A DNA stretch of 64,000 nucleotides. It comes from Gemelliphila palaticanis. Its GTDB lineage: Bacteria > Bacillota > Bacilli > Staphylococcales > Gemellaceae. The notes under the pieces are model-generated. The model was not told where the DNA came from, made no database searches, and saw only the letters and a list, made by a program, of their open reading frames with translations. Position numbers and translations under genes: made by a program. The DNA lies in contig JACBYF010000002.1 in NCBI GenBank assembly GCA_013415235.1, positions 1 through 64,000 on the forward strand, given 5' to 3'. This document shows positions 30,046 to 39,693 of this stretch, piece by piece; position 1 is the first letter of the stretch, and each line of letters starts with the position of its first letter.

Positions 30046-31290
30046 ATGCAATCATTAATCAATAAAATAAGACCAAAAAGCATAAAAGAAATAGTTGGTC
30101 AAAAACATTTAATAGGTGAAAATAAAATATTAACGAAAATAGTTGAAAATAATTCTATGTTTTCTTTTATTTTATTTGGACCTCCCGGAACAGGAAAAAC
30201 TACTATTGCCTCAGCTTTAGCAAATGAACTTGATTATAAATTTAAAGTTTTAAACGCTGTAAATTGTACAAAGAAAGATTTAACTGATGTAATAGAGGAA
30301 TCAAAAAGATTTAAAAAAGTAGTTCTACTATTAGATGAATTTCATAGACTAACGAAGCCTATGCAAGATATTCTTCTGCCAGAAATAGAATTTGATAGCA
30401 TATTTGTTATCGGTTGTACTACGCAAAATCCGTATCATAGCGTAGCTCCTGCAATTCGTTCTAGAATGAAAATATTTGAATTACTTCCTCTTTCAAATAA
30501 TGAGGTTCTTGAATATTTAAAAAAATTAATTGATAATAAAGAAATTTTTAGTAATAACGTAATTTTTGAAGAAGATACATTGAAAATCATAGCTAACGGA
30601 TCTTCTGGAGATTTGAGATACGCTATAAATACTTTAGAAATTATAAATAATAATTTTGAAAATGAAACAATTACTCCTGAAATATTTTTAAAACTATCTA
30701 TTGGGGACTTTAAAAATTACGACAGGGATGCTGATTATTTCTATAACACTATTAGTGCATTACAAAAATCAATTAGAGGTAGTGATGTCAATGCTTCACT
30801 TTATTATTTAGCTCTACTTATTGATAGTGGAGATTTAGAGACTATTTGTAGGCGACTTACAGTAATAGCTTATGAAGATATAGGGTTGGCTAATCCTAAT
30901 ATTGGACCATTTGTTCATGCTGCAATAGAAAGTGCAAAAATGTTAGGTTTTCCGGAAGCAAGAATACCACTATCTAACGTAGTCATTCAATTAGCTCTAT
31001 CTTTAAAATCGAATAGTGCTATTTCTGCAATTGATGAAGCTATTAATGAAGTTAATAAAAATCCTAATTTCGAAATACCTAAACATCTTCGAGATAATCA
31101 CTACAAAGGGGCAGAAAATTTAGGAAGTGGTATCGGATATAAATACCCTCATAGCTATCCTAACAATTATGTAAAACAGCAATATTTACCCGATAAAATA
31201 AAAAATAAAATTTTTTACAAAGCAAATACAAATAATAAAAATGAAAAATCTTTAAAACTATACGAAGAATTTTTAAAAAGTTTGAAGTGA
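30046..31290 (+). CDS. rarA: Replication-associated recombination protein RarA (MgsA)
   Basis: AAA+ ATPase of the clamp-loader family acting at stalled replication forks. Walker A FGPPGTGKTT at 44-53, Walker B LLLDEFHR, sensor IGCTTQNP, arginine-finger region AIRSRM, and the tetramerisation domain with RGSDVNASLYYLA and CRRLTVIAYEDIGLANP. 414 residues, slightly short but complete. AAGGAG before the ATG. Single-gene transcript ending in a bidirectional terminator with uraA. Confidence 0.95.
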   Translation: MQSLINKIRPKSIKEIVGQKHLIGENKILTKIVENNSMFSFILFGPPGTGKTTIASALANELDYKFKVLNAVNCTKKDLTDVIEESKRFKKVVLLLDEFHRLTKPMQDILLPEIEFDSIFVIGCTTQNPYHSVAPAIRSRMKIFELLPLSNNEVLEYLKKLIDNKEIFSNNVIFEEDTLKIIANGSSGDLRYAINTLEIINNNFENETITPEIFLKLSIGDFKNYDRDADYFYNTISALQKSIRGSDVNASLYYLALLIDSGDLETICRRLTVIAYEDIGLANPNIGPFVHAAIESAKMLGFPEARIPLSNVVIQLALSLKSNSAISAIDEAINEVNKNPNFEIPKHLRDNHYKGAENLGSGIGYKYPHSYPNNYVKQQYLPDKIKNKIFYKANTNNKNEKSLKLYEEFLKSLK

Positions 31291-31308
31291 AAATTGGGAA
31301 TTATATAC

Positions 31309-31348
31309 AAAAAGTCAGAAACATTATGTTTATGTTTCTGACTTTTTT
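31309..31348. terminator. Bidirectional terminator between rarA and uraA
   Basis: AAAAAGTCAGAAACAT and its complement form a 16-bp stem with runs of A and T at both ends, placed between convergent genes. Confidence 0.9.
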
Positions 31349-31358
31349 ATATACTATT

Positions 31359-32636
31359 TTACTTATTATCTTTTGGTAAAAATGCGTTTAATAATACTCC
31401 TGAAATTGCTGCTAATGCCATAGCTGGTAGTTCAAAGTTAATACTTTCAAATTTTAACATTGCTCCACCTACTCCTAAAACTATAATTACAGAAGATATT
31501 ACTAAATTTCTATTAATACTTAAATCTACTTTTTCATCTACCAACATTCTTAAACCACTAGAAGCTATAATACCAAATAATAATATTGAAACTCCTCCCA
31601 TTACTGGTGTTGGGATAGTAGATATAAGTGCTGAAAATTTCCCTATAAAACTTAGTATTAACGCAAATACTGCTGCTCCCCCTAAAACAAATACTGAAAA
31701 TATTCTTGTTATTGCCAATACTCCGATATTTTCTCCATAAGTTGTACTTGGTGGTCCTCCTAATAATGATGCGAACATCATAGCAACTCCATCTGCTAAA
31801 ACTGAACGGTTTAATCCAGGATCTTTTATAAAGTTTTTACCTACTACTTCTGATAATACCATTTGGTGTCCTATATGTTCATTAATAGTTACTATCGCTA
31901 TAGGTACCATTGCTAAAGCTGCTATATTCCATTCTGGAGTATATGTAACAAATGGTACTGTGAAGCTAGGAACTTGGAACCAAGGGGCATCTATTACTGC
32001 TTGAAAATTAACTAATCCTGCTAAGCAAGAAACTATATATCCTCCAACAATTCCTAATAGAACTGGTATTTGTTTGGCAAATCCTTTAAAGGCTACACTA
32101 CAAAGTATTGTTATTGCTAGTGTTGCCATCGCTACTAGAAAGTATTTTAAGTCATATTGTTTTACTCCATCAATAGTTTTATTCATAGCCATATCTACTG
32201 CTGTAGGAGCTAATCCTAAACCTATTACTACTATGATTGGCCCTACTACAACTGGTGGTAATAATTTTAACAACCAATTTACTCCGAATTTAGTTATTAA
32301 TAAAGCTACAACTCCGTAAACTAAACTGGCTAAAAATGCACCAAGCATAGCTGTCTGAACATTATGTGTAGTTGACAATACAATAATAGGTGTGATGAAT
32401 GCAAAAGAAGAACCAAGATATGCTGGTATTTTTCCTCTTGTTATTAATAAATACGTAAGTGTTCCTATACCAGAAGTCGCCAATGCCACACTAGCTGAAA
32501 GACCAGTAAGTATCGGTACTAGTACGGTAGCTCCAAACATAGCAAATAAATGTTGTAAACTAAGTGTTACCCATAGCAACATATTTGGTTTTTCATGTAC
32601 ATCTAATATAGGTTTTAATCTAACCTTTTCTTGCAT
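31359..32636 (-). CDS. uraA: Uracil/xanthine permease (NCS2 family)
   Basis: Proton-coupled nucleobase importer. 425 residues with about 14 hydrophobic segments. NCS2 signatures are LGSSFAFITPI (about 74-84), NEHIGHQMVLSE with the substrate-binding Glu/His, and GGPPSTTYGENIGVLAITR. Pattern is of the UraA/PyrP uracil group rather than the purine group. AAAGGAGG precedes the ATG. No PyrR attenuator is visible in the short upstream region. Monocistronic. Confidence 0.92.
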   Translation of the reverse strand: MQEKVRLKPILDVHEKPNMLLWVTLSLQHLFAMFGATVLVPILTGLSASVALATSGIGTLTYLLITRGKIPAYLGSSFAFITPIIVLSTTHNVQTAMLGAFLASLVYGVVALLITKFGVNWLLKLLPPVVVGPIIVVIGLGLAPTAVDMAMNKTIDGVKQYDLKYFLVAMATLAITILCSVAFKGFAKQIPVLLGIVGGYIVSCLAGLVNFQAVIDAPWFQVPSFTVPFVTYTPEWNIAALAMVPIAIVTINEHIGHQMVLSEVVGKNFIKDPGLNRSVLADGVAMMFASLLGGPPSTTYGENIGVLAITRIFSVFVLGGAAVFALILSFIGKFSALISTIPTPVMGGVSILLFGIIASSGLRMLVDEKVDLSINRNLVISSVIIVLGVGGAMLKFESINFELPAMALAAISGVLLNAFLPKDNK

Positions 32637-32667
32637 AATATGCCTCCTTTGTTTTTAATCTATATTA

Positions 32668-32695
32668 ATTATATAGTAATTTAAAATTTTTTCAA
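32668..32695 (-). promoter_or_regulatory. Promoter of uraA
   Basis: Minus-strand -35 TTGAAA (32690-32695) and -10 TATAAT (32668-32673), spacer 16 bp, about 32 bp before the uraA start. Confidence 0.6.
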
Positions 32696-32747
32696 TATTT
32701 TTTTAAAAATAGTTAAATAAAAAGTTGACTAATAATTAAAATATAAA

Positions 32748-32773
32748 AAGAGAAATGTAAAAACATTTCTCTT
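32748..32773 (-). terminator. Terminator after metNI
   Basis: AAGAGAAATGT / ACATTTCTCTT stem (11 bp) with a 4-base loop, followed by TTTATATT on the minus strand, just after the metI stop. Confidence 0.85.
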
Positions 32774-32779
32774 AAACAA

Positions 32780-33439
32780 TTATCTTTTATCCACTTTTTT
32801 AACTATAAAGTCTCCTAGGTATTGAACTGCGAAAACTATAATTAAAATTATTACTGTTGCAACGAATGTAACTTGATTGTTACTTCTTTGGAATCCATCT
32901 AAGTAAGCAAGGTTTCCTAAACCTCCTGCTCCTATTACTCCTGCCATTGCAGTTGAACCAACTAAAGCTATAGCTGTTACTGTTAAACCTGAAATTAATG
33001 CTGGCTTACTTTCTGGAATTAATACTTTTGTTATTATTGTAAAATTAGTTGCTCCCATTGATTTAGCCGCTTCTATAACACCTTTATCTACTTCTCTAAG
33101 ACCTATTTCTACTAATCTTGCATAGAAAGGTGCTGCAGAGATAATTAATGCTGGTATAGCTGCCTGTACACCTAACATCGTTCCTACTACTGCTTTAGTA
33201 AATGGAATTAATAGTACTATTAATATAATAAAAGGTATAGCTCTAAAAATATTTACTATTGCTGTTACTATTGTATAAAATAACGCTACAAATTTATTTT
33301 GACTATTAGAAGTAAGGTATAATAATAAACCTAATATTATTCCTAATACGAAAACAGCTATTAGTGATTCTACTGTCATTATTATTGTTTCTAATGTTTT
33401 TTCCCATATTTTATCCCAATTAACGTTTGAAAAATTCAT
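32780..33439 (-). CDS. metI: Methionine ABC transporter permease MetI
   Basis: Membrane part of the D/L-methionine importer. 219 residues with five hydrophobic segments and the coupling loop AAKSMGATNFTIITKVLIPES near 140-160 (split), ending in the conserved MAGVIGAGGLGNLAY. It directly follows metN (1 bp). The usual MetQ lipoprotein is not in the window, so it must be encoded elsewhere or be shared. Confidence 0.94.
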   Translation of the reverse strand: MNFSNVNWDKIWEKTLETIIMTVESLIAVFVLGIILGLLLYLTSNSQNKFVALFYTIVTAIVNIFRAIPFIILIVLLIPFTKAVVGTMLGVQAAIPALIISAAPFYARLVEIGLREVDKGVIEAAKSMGATNFTIITKVLIPESKPALISGLTVTAIALVGSTAMAGVIGAGGLGNLAYLDGFQRSNNQVTFVATVIILIIVFAVQYLGDFIVKKVDKR

Positions 33440-33440
33440 A

Positions 33441-34460
33441 TTATAGCACCTCCACAGAAATTTCTAATTCTTCTAGTTTATTTATAGTTTTCTCTATATT
33501 ATCAGTTTCTCCTAATAATTGAGCATATAAAGTTCCTATATTACCTGTTTGTGTTCTATCAATTTTACCTTGTATAATATTTACTTTTACATCAAGGCTT
33601 TTTGTTAATTCACTTATTATAGGTGTATTAAAGTTTTTATCATTAAATGTTAGTTTTACTATTTGGCCATTAACAAAAGTTTCTTTCCAATTTTTTATAT
33701 TTTTCATTGCTGATTTTTCAGAACTAAATGCAGTTTGTTTTAAAAATCTCTTAGTTATTTCTTTTTTAGGCTTGTAAAATACATCTGATACTAGACCTTC
33801 TTCTACGATTTCTCCTGCGTCTATAACTGCTACTTTAGTACATATAGTTTTAACGACATGCATTTCGTGTGTTATTAATACTACTGTAATATTAGTTTTT
33901 TTATGAATTTCATTTATTAAGTCTAAAACGTCTGCTGTTGTTTCTGGATCTAGGGCACTTGTTGCCTCATCACAAAGTAGTATTTCTGGTTTTCCAGCTA
34001 ATGCTCGGGCTATCCCTACTCTTTGTTTTTGTCCCCCTGATAGTTGTGATGGATAGTTATCTTTTCTATCTTCTAGCCCTACTAGTTTTACTAACTCGTC
34101 TACTCTTTTTTTTCTTTCTTCTTTAGATATTCCCAATATTTCTAGTGGAAATTCTATGTTTTCTGCAACTGTTCTACTCCAAAGTAAGTTGAAGTGTTGA
34201 AAAATCATTCCTATTTTTTGTCTTTTTAGTCTTCTTTTTTCGTTAGAAATTTTTCCAAAATCTTCACCCAATACATTAACTTCTCCATTAGTTGCTGTTT
34301 CTAATCCGTTTAATAGTCTTATTAATGTAGATTTTCCGGCTCCAGAATAACCTATTATTCCGTATATATCTCCTTTGTTAACTTCTAAATTTATATTTTT
34401 TAATGCATGTACTTTGTTGTTATAAATTTTTTCTACATTTTTTAGTTGTATTATTGACAT
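33441..34460 (-). CDS. metN: Methionine ABC transporter ATP-binding protein MetN
   Basis: ATPase of the methionine importer. Walker A GYSGAGKST (37-45), signature LSGGQKQR, Walker B EILLCDEATSALDP, H-loop THEMHV. The C-terminal NIL domain (about 265-339, TFNDKNFNTPIISELTKS to the end) is the sensor that binds methionine and inhibits transport. 339 residues. Located behind a T-box leader, so expression should respond to uncharged tRNA. Confidence 0.96.
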   Translation of the reverse strand: MSIIQLKNVEKIYNNKVHALKNINLEVNKGDIYGIIGYSGAGKSTLIRLLNGLETATNGEVNVLGEDFGKISNEKRRLKRQKIGMIFQHFNLLWSRTVAENIEFPLEILGISKEERKKRVDELVKLVGLEDRKDNYPSQLSGGQKQRVGIARALAGKPEILLCDEATSALDPETTADVLDLINEIHKKTNITVVLITHEMHVVKTICTKVAVIDAGEIVEEGLVSDVFYKPKKEITKRFLKQTAFSSEKSAMKNIKNWKETFVNGQIVKLTFNDKNFNTPIISELTKSLDVKVNIIQGKIDRTQTGNIGTLYAQLLGETDNIEKTINKLEELEISVEVL

Positions 34461-34489
34461 AAATTATTTCTCCTTTATATAAAATAAAA

Positions 34490-34745
34490 AACCCCTATTG
34501 TAATAAATACAATAAGGGCGTTATTACGCGGTACCACCTTAATTTTTACTCAACTACAAAAATAGCTTTGCCTGTAACGTGGCACTACGAATAATGTTTA
34601 CTTTAAGCTCACAATATTTAACATAATATAGACCATATTCATCAGTTCAATAATATATACTTTCAGCTAACGTATACTCTCTGTAATTACATTCCTAACT
34701 ACTCATCTATAGTTTTAAAATTATTTACAAATGAGTATATCATTA
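34490..34745 (-). promoter_or_regulatory. T-box leader of metNI, probable methionine specifier
   Basis: The core T-box AAGGTGGTACCGCG is at 34527-34540. It precedes an intrinsic terminator (34492-34518, stem around CCCTTATTGTA) with a T-run. The Stem I region contains GAATATGGT, where ATG is the likely specifier codon after the GAA/T element. A methionine specifier fits the metNI cargo. Uncharged tRNA-Met should favour readthrough. Confidence 0.9.
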
Positions 34746-34762
34746 TAACTTATTGTTGTCAA
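34734..34762 (-). promoter_or_regulatory. Promoter of the metNI T-box transcript
   Basis: Minus-strand -35 TTGACA (34757-34762) and -10 TATACT (34734-34739), spacer 17 bp, between folD and the leader. Confidence 0.65.
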
Positions 34763-34772
34763 TAAATTTTTA

Positions 34773-35636
34773 TTAATTTTGTGAAAATTGTTTATATTGA
34801 AGTTCAATAGCTTTTAAAGTATTATACATAAGCATTGTTATAGTCATAGGTCCTACTCCGCCTGGAACAGGTGATATGTACGAAACTTTATCTTTAACAT
34901 TTTCAAAATCTACATCACCTACTAATTTATCATCTTTGTAGTTGTTTCCTACATCTATAATTGTTGCTGTTTTTTTATATTCATATTGGGCATTTAATAT
35001 GTGTGCTACTCCTACACAACTAACTATTATATCAGCATTTTTTATTAATTCTTTAAGGTTGTTTGTTTTAGAATGTGCTATAGTTACTGTAGCATTTTCT
35101 TGTAAAAGTAAACTAGCTACTGGTTTTCCTACTATATTTGATCTACCTATAACTAGAGCATTTTTCCCTTCGATATTTTCATTTGTAGATTTTATAAGGC
35201 TCATTATTCCCAAAGGAGTACATGGTATTAATTTTGCATTACCTATAGCTAGCTTCCCTACATTAATTGGATGAAACCCATCAACATCTTTTTCGGGATA
35301 AATGGCATTTAATATTTTTTCCGAGTCTATATGTTTTGGTAATGGAAGTTGAACTAGTATTCCATGGATATTTTTATCTTTATTTAATTTATCTATATTA
35401 TCTAATAAATTATTTTCTGAAATATCTTCTTCTAACTCTATTTTTATTGAATTTATTTCGTTAGCCGTACAGGCTTTGTGCTTAGAATTTACATAGCTTA
35501 TTGATGCTCTATTGTTACCTACTAATACCACTGCTAAGGTTGGAGTTATCCCTTTAGATTTATATTCTAATGATTTATTTTTTATTTGTTCTCTATGCTG
35601 TTTTGCAATAGCTATACCATCTATTATTTTTACCAT
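34773..35636 (-). CDS. folD: Bifunctional methylenetetrahydrofolate dehydrogenase/cyclohydrolase FolD
   Basis: Interconverts 5,10-methylene-THF and 10-formyl-THF for one-carbon metabolism. The catalytic Lys is in SYVNSKHKAC (about 48-57). GILVQLPLPKH, DVDGFHPINVG, the NADP site VIGRSNIVGKPVA and PVPGGVGPMTI are intact. 287 residues. Lies downstream of plsY with a 9-bp gap. Confidence 0.96.
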   Translation of the reverse strand: MVKIIDGIAIAKQHREQIKNKSLEYKSKGITPTLAVVLVGNNRASISYVNSKHKACTANEINSIKIELEEDISENNLLDNIDKLNKDKNIHGILVQLPLPKHIDSEKILNAIYPEKDVDGFHPINVGKLAIGNAKLIPCTPLGIMSLIKSTNENIEGKNALVIGRSNIVGKPVASLLLQENATVTIAHSKTNNLKELIKNADIIVSCVGVAHILNAQYEYKKTATIIDVGNNYKDDKLVGDVDFENVKDKVSYISPVPGGVGPMTITMLMYNTLKAIELQYKQFSQN

Positions 35637-35645
35637 AAATATCTC

Positions 35646-36236
35646 CTAAAATTTAATTTTTAATTTTGAAATATTTTCTGTTCCATTTTTTATTCTTATT
35701 ATATTACTTCTATGCATATAAATAACAAATATACACATAAAACTTATAACAAATTTATCAATTCCTTCTCCATTAATTAATGTATAAATAGCACCTATAG
35801 ATGCTATTGTCACACTTCCTAATGAAACATATCCTGATAATAATAATACTATAAAGAATACTAGTATTTGTACTATTGCTAAATAAGGATATAGATATAT
35901 AAATATAGAAGACCCTGTTGCTACTGCTTTACCTCCTTTGAAACCAGCGAATATAGGAAACATGTGCCCTATCATGGCTGCTGCTCCAAATATAGATAAG
36001 TATGATAAATCTCCTAGATAAAAGTTAGCAATCGCTAAACTAACAAATCCTTTTAAGAAATCTAGTGCAAAAACTACAAAACCAGCTTTTTTACCTAAAT
36101 TTCTTATGGTATTTGTTGTTCCTAAATTACCACTTCCTAATTTTCTTATATCCTTGTTAAAAAATACTTTCCCGATTATTAATGCAGAAGGTATAGAACC
36201 TAGTATATAGGAAACTATTATTAATATTAATGTCAT
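35646..36236 (-). CDS. plsY: Acyl-phosphate:glycerol-3-phosphate acyltransferase PlsY
   Basis: Membrane enzyme for the first acylation in phospholipid synthesis, using acyl-phosphate. 196 residues with about five membrane segments and the conserved loops GSGNLGTTN (about 36-44), HMFPIFAGFKGGKAVATG (about 91-108) and a C-terminal loop with HRSNI. Between pheT and folD with short gaps on both sides; the order pheS-pheT-plsY-folD appears to be one transcription unit. Confidence 0.95.
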   Translation of the reverse strand: MTLILIIVSYILGSIPSALIIGKVFFNKDIRKLGSGNLGTTNTIRNLGKKAGFVVFALDFLKGFVSLAIANFYLGDLSYLSIFGAAAMIGHMFPIFAGFKGGKAVATGSSIFIYLYPYLAIVQILVFFIVLLLSGYVSLGSVTIASIGAIYTLINGEGIDKFVISFMCIFVIYMHRSNIIRIKNGTENISKLKIKF

Positions 36237-36252
36237 ATAACTTCCTTTCCTT

Positions 36253-38643
36253 TTATCTTATAGTCGCTCCATAGTTAACTAATGCATCTAGAACTTTGTT
36301 ATGAGCATTGTTAATTTCTTCTTCTGTTAAAGTTTTTTCTTTGTCGCTATATGTTATAGAAATTGCTAAAGATTTTTTGTCTTCTGGTAATCCTATTCCT
36401 GAATAAACATCAAATAGTTCTACAGAATCTATTAATCTATTATTTAGTGATTTTACTGTTGAATAGATATTTAAGTATTCGTCTTCTTTGTTAATTAATA
36501 TAGCTATATCTCTTGTAACTTTAGGATATTTTGATATTTCTTCATATCTAGGTTTTACTTTATCATTAGTTAGTATTTTATCTAAGTTAATTTCAAATAC
36601 ATAAGTAGTATCTATATCTAATTCTCTTGCATAAGTAGGATGAATTTCTCCTAAAAATCCTATTACTTCATTGTTGTAATATACTTTTGCTGTTCTACCA
36701 GGGTGCATATTATCAATTTTTGTTGCTGAGTAAGTTATACTATCAAGTATTCCTAATTTTTCAAATGCTATTTCTAAATATCCTTTTACTGCATAGAAAT
36801 CTATTTCTCTTTCTTCATTTAACCATTTTGTTATGTGTTCTTTTCCTGATAAAGCACCTGAAAAATATGTTACTTCTTCTGGTTGAATATCTTTTTCTTC
36901 TGATCCAAAGAACACTCTACCTACTTCTAACAGTTTTAGATTTTTTTGTTGGCGTGCTTTGTTATAGCTTAAAGATGTAAGTAAGCCTGGAATCAAACTT
37001 TGTCTTAGTGTTGAATGCGTCTCTGACATTGGCATTAATAATCTTACTTTATTATGGCTTTCTAGCGTAAACTGTTCTGATTCTTTATCTGAAACTAGTG
37101 AATAATTGATTGTATCTGAAAAACCATTGTTTAAGTATGTTTTTCTAATATCTCTTAATAGTTTTTGTTTATATGTTAAGCCACCTTTTGTCGATTTCGA
37201 AAACTTAGGTAGTGTTGATTCTAAATTATCATAACCGTATATTCTTATAACTTCTTCTGCTATATCTTGTTTTATTGATATATCAGGTCTTCTTGAAGGT
37301 ACAATAATTTTTAATAAATCTTCTTCTTTTGAAATTTCAAACCCTAGAGAACTAAGTATTTTTACAATTTCTTCTTCAGATAAATTTGTTCCAAGAATAT
37401 TATTTAAATAATCAACTGTAACGTCTACTTGTTTATTTTCAAATTCAGTAACTACTGATTGTGATTGTTCTACTTCTGCTTGTGGATTAAATTGTATTAT
37501 TAATTCTACTGCTCTTTCTAGTGCTATAGATTGTAATTTAGGATCTATACCTTTTTCAAATCTACTAGATGAATCACTTCTTAATCCATGATATGAAGAT
37601 GTTTTTCTTACTGATACTGGATTAAAATATGCTGATTCTAAAACTATGTTTACTGTTGTTTCTGATACTTCTGTATCTTTACCACCCATTACTCCTGCTA
37701 AAGCTACTGGTTTTTCTCCATCTGTTATTACTAAATCAGTTTCTTTTAATTTGCGTTCTTCTCCATCTAGTGTAGTTAAAACTTCTGATTCTTTAGCTTT
37801 TCTTACTTCTATTTTATTTCCTAATAGGTCTTTATCAAATGCATGCATTGGTTGACCATATTCTAATAATACGTAGTTTGTAATATCTACTATATTATTT
37901 ATTGGTCTAATTCCTGCTTTTATTAATTTAGATTGAATCCAAAGTGGTGATTCTTTAACTTCTATATTTTTCACTACTTGACCGTAATACGTCAAGCAGT
38001 CTTCACTAGAAACAGATACTGTTAAGTCTGTTTTATCATATTTTTTATCTTCAAATTTTTCTTTTAATTTTGACTTTGTATTATAAAGTGCCGATGCTTC
38101 ATAAGCCATACCTCTCATACTAAGTGCATCTGCTCTATTAGGTGTTATTGAAATGTCTATAATTGTATCATTTAAACCTAAAATATCTATAGCATTGGCA
38201 CCTAATTGTTGCGCTTCACTAAATACATATATTCCTTCTTGGCTATTTTTTGGTAGTACTGAATTAGATAATCCTAGCTCTTTTAGTGAGCATATCATCC
38301 CTTGAGATTCTATACCTCTTAATTTAGCTTTTTTTATTTTTATTCCTGGTAATGTTGCTCCTACTTTCGCTACTATTACATATTGCCCTTTATCTACGTT
38401 ACTCGCACCACATACTATTTGTAATTCTTCTGTTCCCACGTCTACTTTACAAACATTTAATTTTTCTGCATCAGGATGTTTTTCTTTTTCTTTTACATAT
38501 CCTACTACTATGTTTGTTAATTCTTTGTCTAATTTTATTACTTCTTCTACTTCTAAACCACTTCTAGTAATCTTATCTGCTAATTTTTCTGCATTAACTT
38601 CTAAATCTACATATTCTTTTAACCAATTATAACTTACTAACAT
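36253..38643 (-). CDS. pheT: Phenylalanyl-tRNA synthetase beta subunit
   Basis: Large subunit of PheRS, for tRNA binding and editing. 796 residues in the standard order: tRNA-binding OB-fold (about 40-150, VVGYVKEKEKHPDAEKLNVCKV), B3/B4 editing domain (about 215-390), B5 domain (about 405-470), catalytic-like core, and the FDX-ACB anticodon-binding domain from about 705 (PRYEEISKYPKVTRDIAILI). It follows pheS by 14 bp. No defect seen. Confidence 0.97.
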   Translation of the reverse strand: MLVSYNWLKEYVDLEVNAEKLADKITRSGLEVEEVIKLDKELTNIVVGYVKEKEKHPDAEKLNVCKVDVGTEELQIVCGASNVDKGQYVIVAKVGATLPGIKIKKAKLRGIESQGMICSLKELGLSNSVLPKNSQEGIYVFSEAQQLGANAIDILGLNDTIIDISITPNRADALSMRGMAYEASALYNTKSKLKEKFEDKKYDKTDLTVSVSSEDCLTYYGQVVKNIEVKESPLWIQSKLIKAGIRPINNIVDITNYVLLEYGQPMHAFDKDLLGNKIEVRKAKESEVLTTLDGEERKLKETDLVITDGEKPVALAGVMGGKDTEVSETTVNIVLESAYFNPVSVRKTSSYHGLRSDSSSRFEKGIDPKLQSIALERAVELIIQFNPQAEVEQSQSVVTEFENKQVDVTVDYLNNILGTNLSEEEIVKILSSLGFEISKEEDLLKIIVPSRRPDISIKQDIAEEVIRIYGYDNLESTLPKFSKSTKGGLTYKQKLLRDIRKTYLNNGFSDTINYSLVSDKESEQFTLESHNKVRLLMPMSETHSTLRQSLIPGLLTSLSYNKARQQKNLKLLEVGRVFFGSEEKDIQPEEVTYFSGALSGKEHITKWLNEEREIDFYAVKGYLEIAFEKLGILDSITYSATKIDNMHPGRTAKVYYNNEVIGFLGEIHPTYARELDIDTTYVFEINLDKILTNDKVKPRYEEISKYPKVTRDIAILINKEDEYLNIYSTVKSLNNRLIDSVELFDVYSGIGLPEDKKSLAISITYSDKEKTLTEEEINNAHNKVLDALVNYGATIR

Positions 38644-38657
38644 TTTATCCTCCTAAA

Positions 38658-39680
38658 TTAATCGTTTCTATCGTTATTAAATTGTTCTAAAAATCTTACA
38701 TCGTTAGTATAGAAACTTCTTATATCTGATATTCCGTATTTTAACATAGCTATTCTTTCTGGTCCCATTCCGAATGCAAATCCTGAATATTCTTCTGGGT
38801 CAAATCCTGCCATTTTTAATACGTTAGGATGAACCATTCCAGCACCTAATATCTCTAACCATTTTATATTTTCTTCATCATCTTCATTACCCCAAGATAT
38901 GTCTACTTCTACTGATGGTTCAGTAAATGGGAAAAAGCTAGGTCTTAATCGTATTTTTTTGTTTTCTCCGAATAATGATTTTATTAAATATTCTAATGTT
39001 CCTTTTAAATCAGAGAAAGTTATATTTTTATCTACAACTAATCCTTCTATTTGTGTAAATTGGTGTGAATGTGTTGCATCATCATTATCACGTCTAAAAA
39101 CTTTTCCTGGACAAATTATTTTTATAGGTCCTCTACCTTGTGCTTTTAACATTTCTCTTGCTTGAACAGGTGATGTTTGAGTTCTCATTAACAGCTCTTC
39201 TGTTATGTAAAATGAGTCTTGCATATCCCTTGCTGGATGATCTTTTGGTAAGTTTAACATTTCAAAATTGAATTTATCTGTTTCAACTTCTGGTCCTTCA
39301 GCTACTGAATACCCCATTGAAATGAAAAGTTCTTCTATTTCTTCTATAACTTTATTTAGTGGATTCATCCCACCTAACGTTACTTTTTTAGATGGTAATG
39401 TTACATCTATTGTTTCCTTTGATAACTTGGCTTCTATAGCTTTATTTATTAATATTTGCTTTGTTTCTTCTATGTGATCATTAATATAATTTTTTATTTC
39501 ATTTATAGTTTTTCCAAATGCTGGACGTTCTTCTGGAGATAAGTTTTTAGCTTCTTTCATTATCTCTGTTAGTTTACCTTTTTTACCTAAAAACTTAACT
39601 CTTAGTTCGTAAAGCTCTTTTTCATCAACTACACTCTTTACTTTTTCAATATATTCTTTTTTTATGTTTTCTAAAGTCAT
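38658..39680 (-). CDS. pheS: Phenylalanyl-tRNA synthetase alpha subunit
   Basis: Catalytic subunit of PheRS. 340 residues: N-terminal coiled-coil, then class II core with [20 protein letters not shown] (motif 2 region), [14 protein letters not shown]-like [12 protein letters not shown], and [17 protein letters not shown] (motif 3). AGGAG upstream. Normally preceded directly by its T-box leader, but here the nearest T-box is almost 4.9 kb upstream behind a broken R-M gene whose 3' end abuts pheS. Confidence 0.97.
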   Translation of the reverse strand: MTLENIKKEYIEKVKSVVDEKELYELRVKFLGKKGKLTEIMKEAKNLSPEERPAFGKTINEIKNYINDHIEETKQILINKAIEAKLSKETIDVTLPSKKVTLGGMNPLNKVIEEIEELFISMGYSVAEGPEVETDKFNFEMLNLPKDHPARDMQDSFYITEELLMRTQTSPVQAREMLKAQGRGPIKIICPGKVFRRDNDDATHSHQFTQIEGLVVDKNITFSDLKGTLEYLIKSLFGENKKIRLRPSFFPFTEPSVEVDISWGNEDDEENIKWLEILGAGMVHPNVLKMAGFDPEEYSGFAFGMGPERIAMLKYGISDIRSFYTNDVRFLEQFNNDRND

Positions 39681-39693
39681 TAAATTTCTCCTA

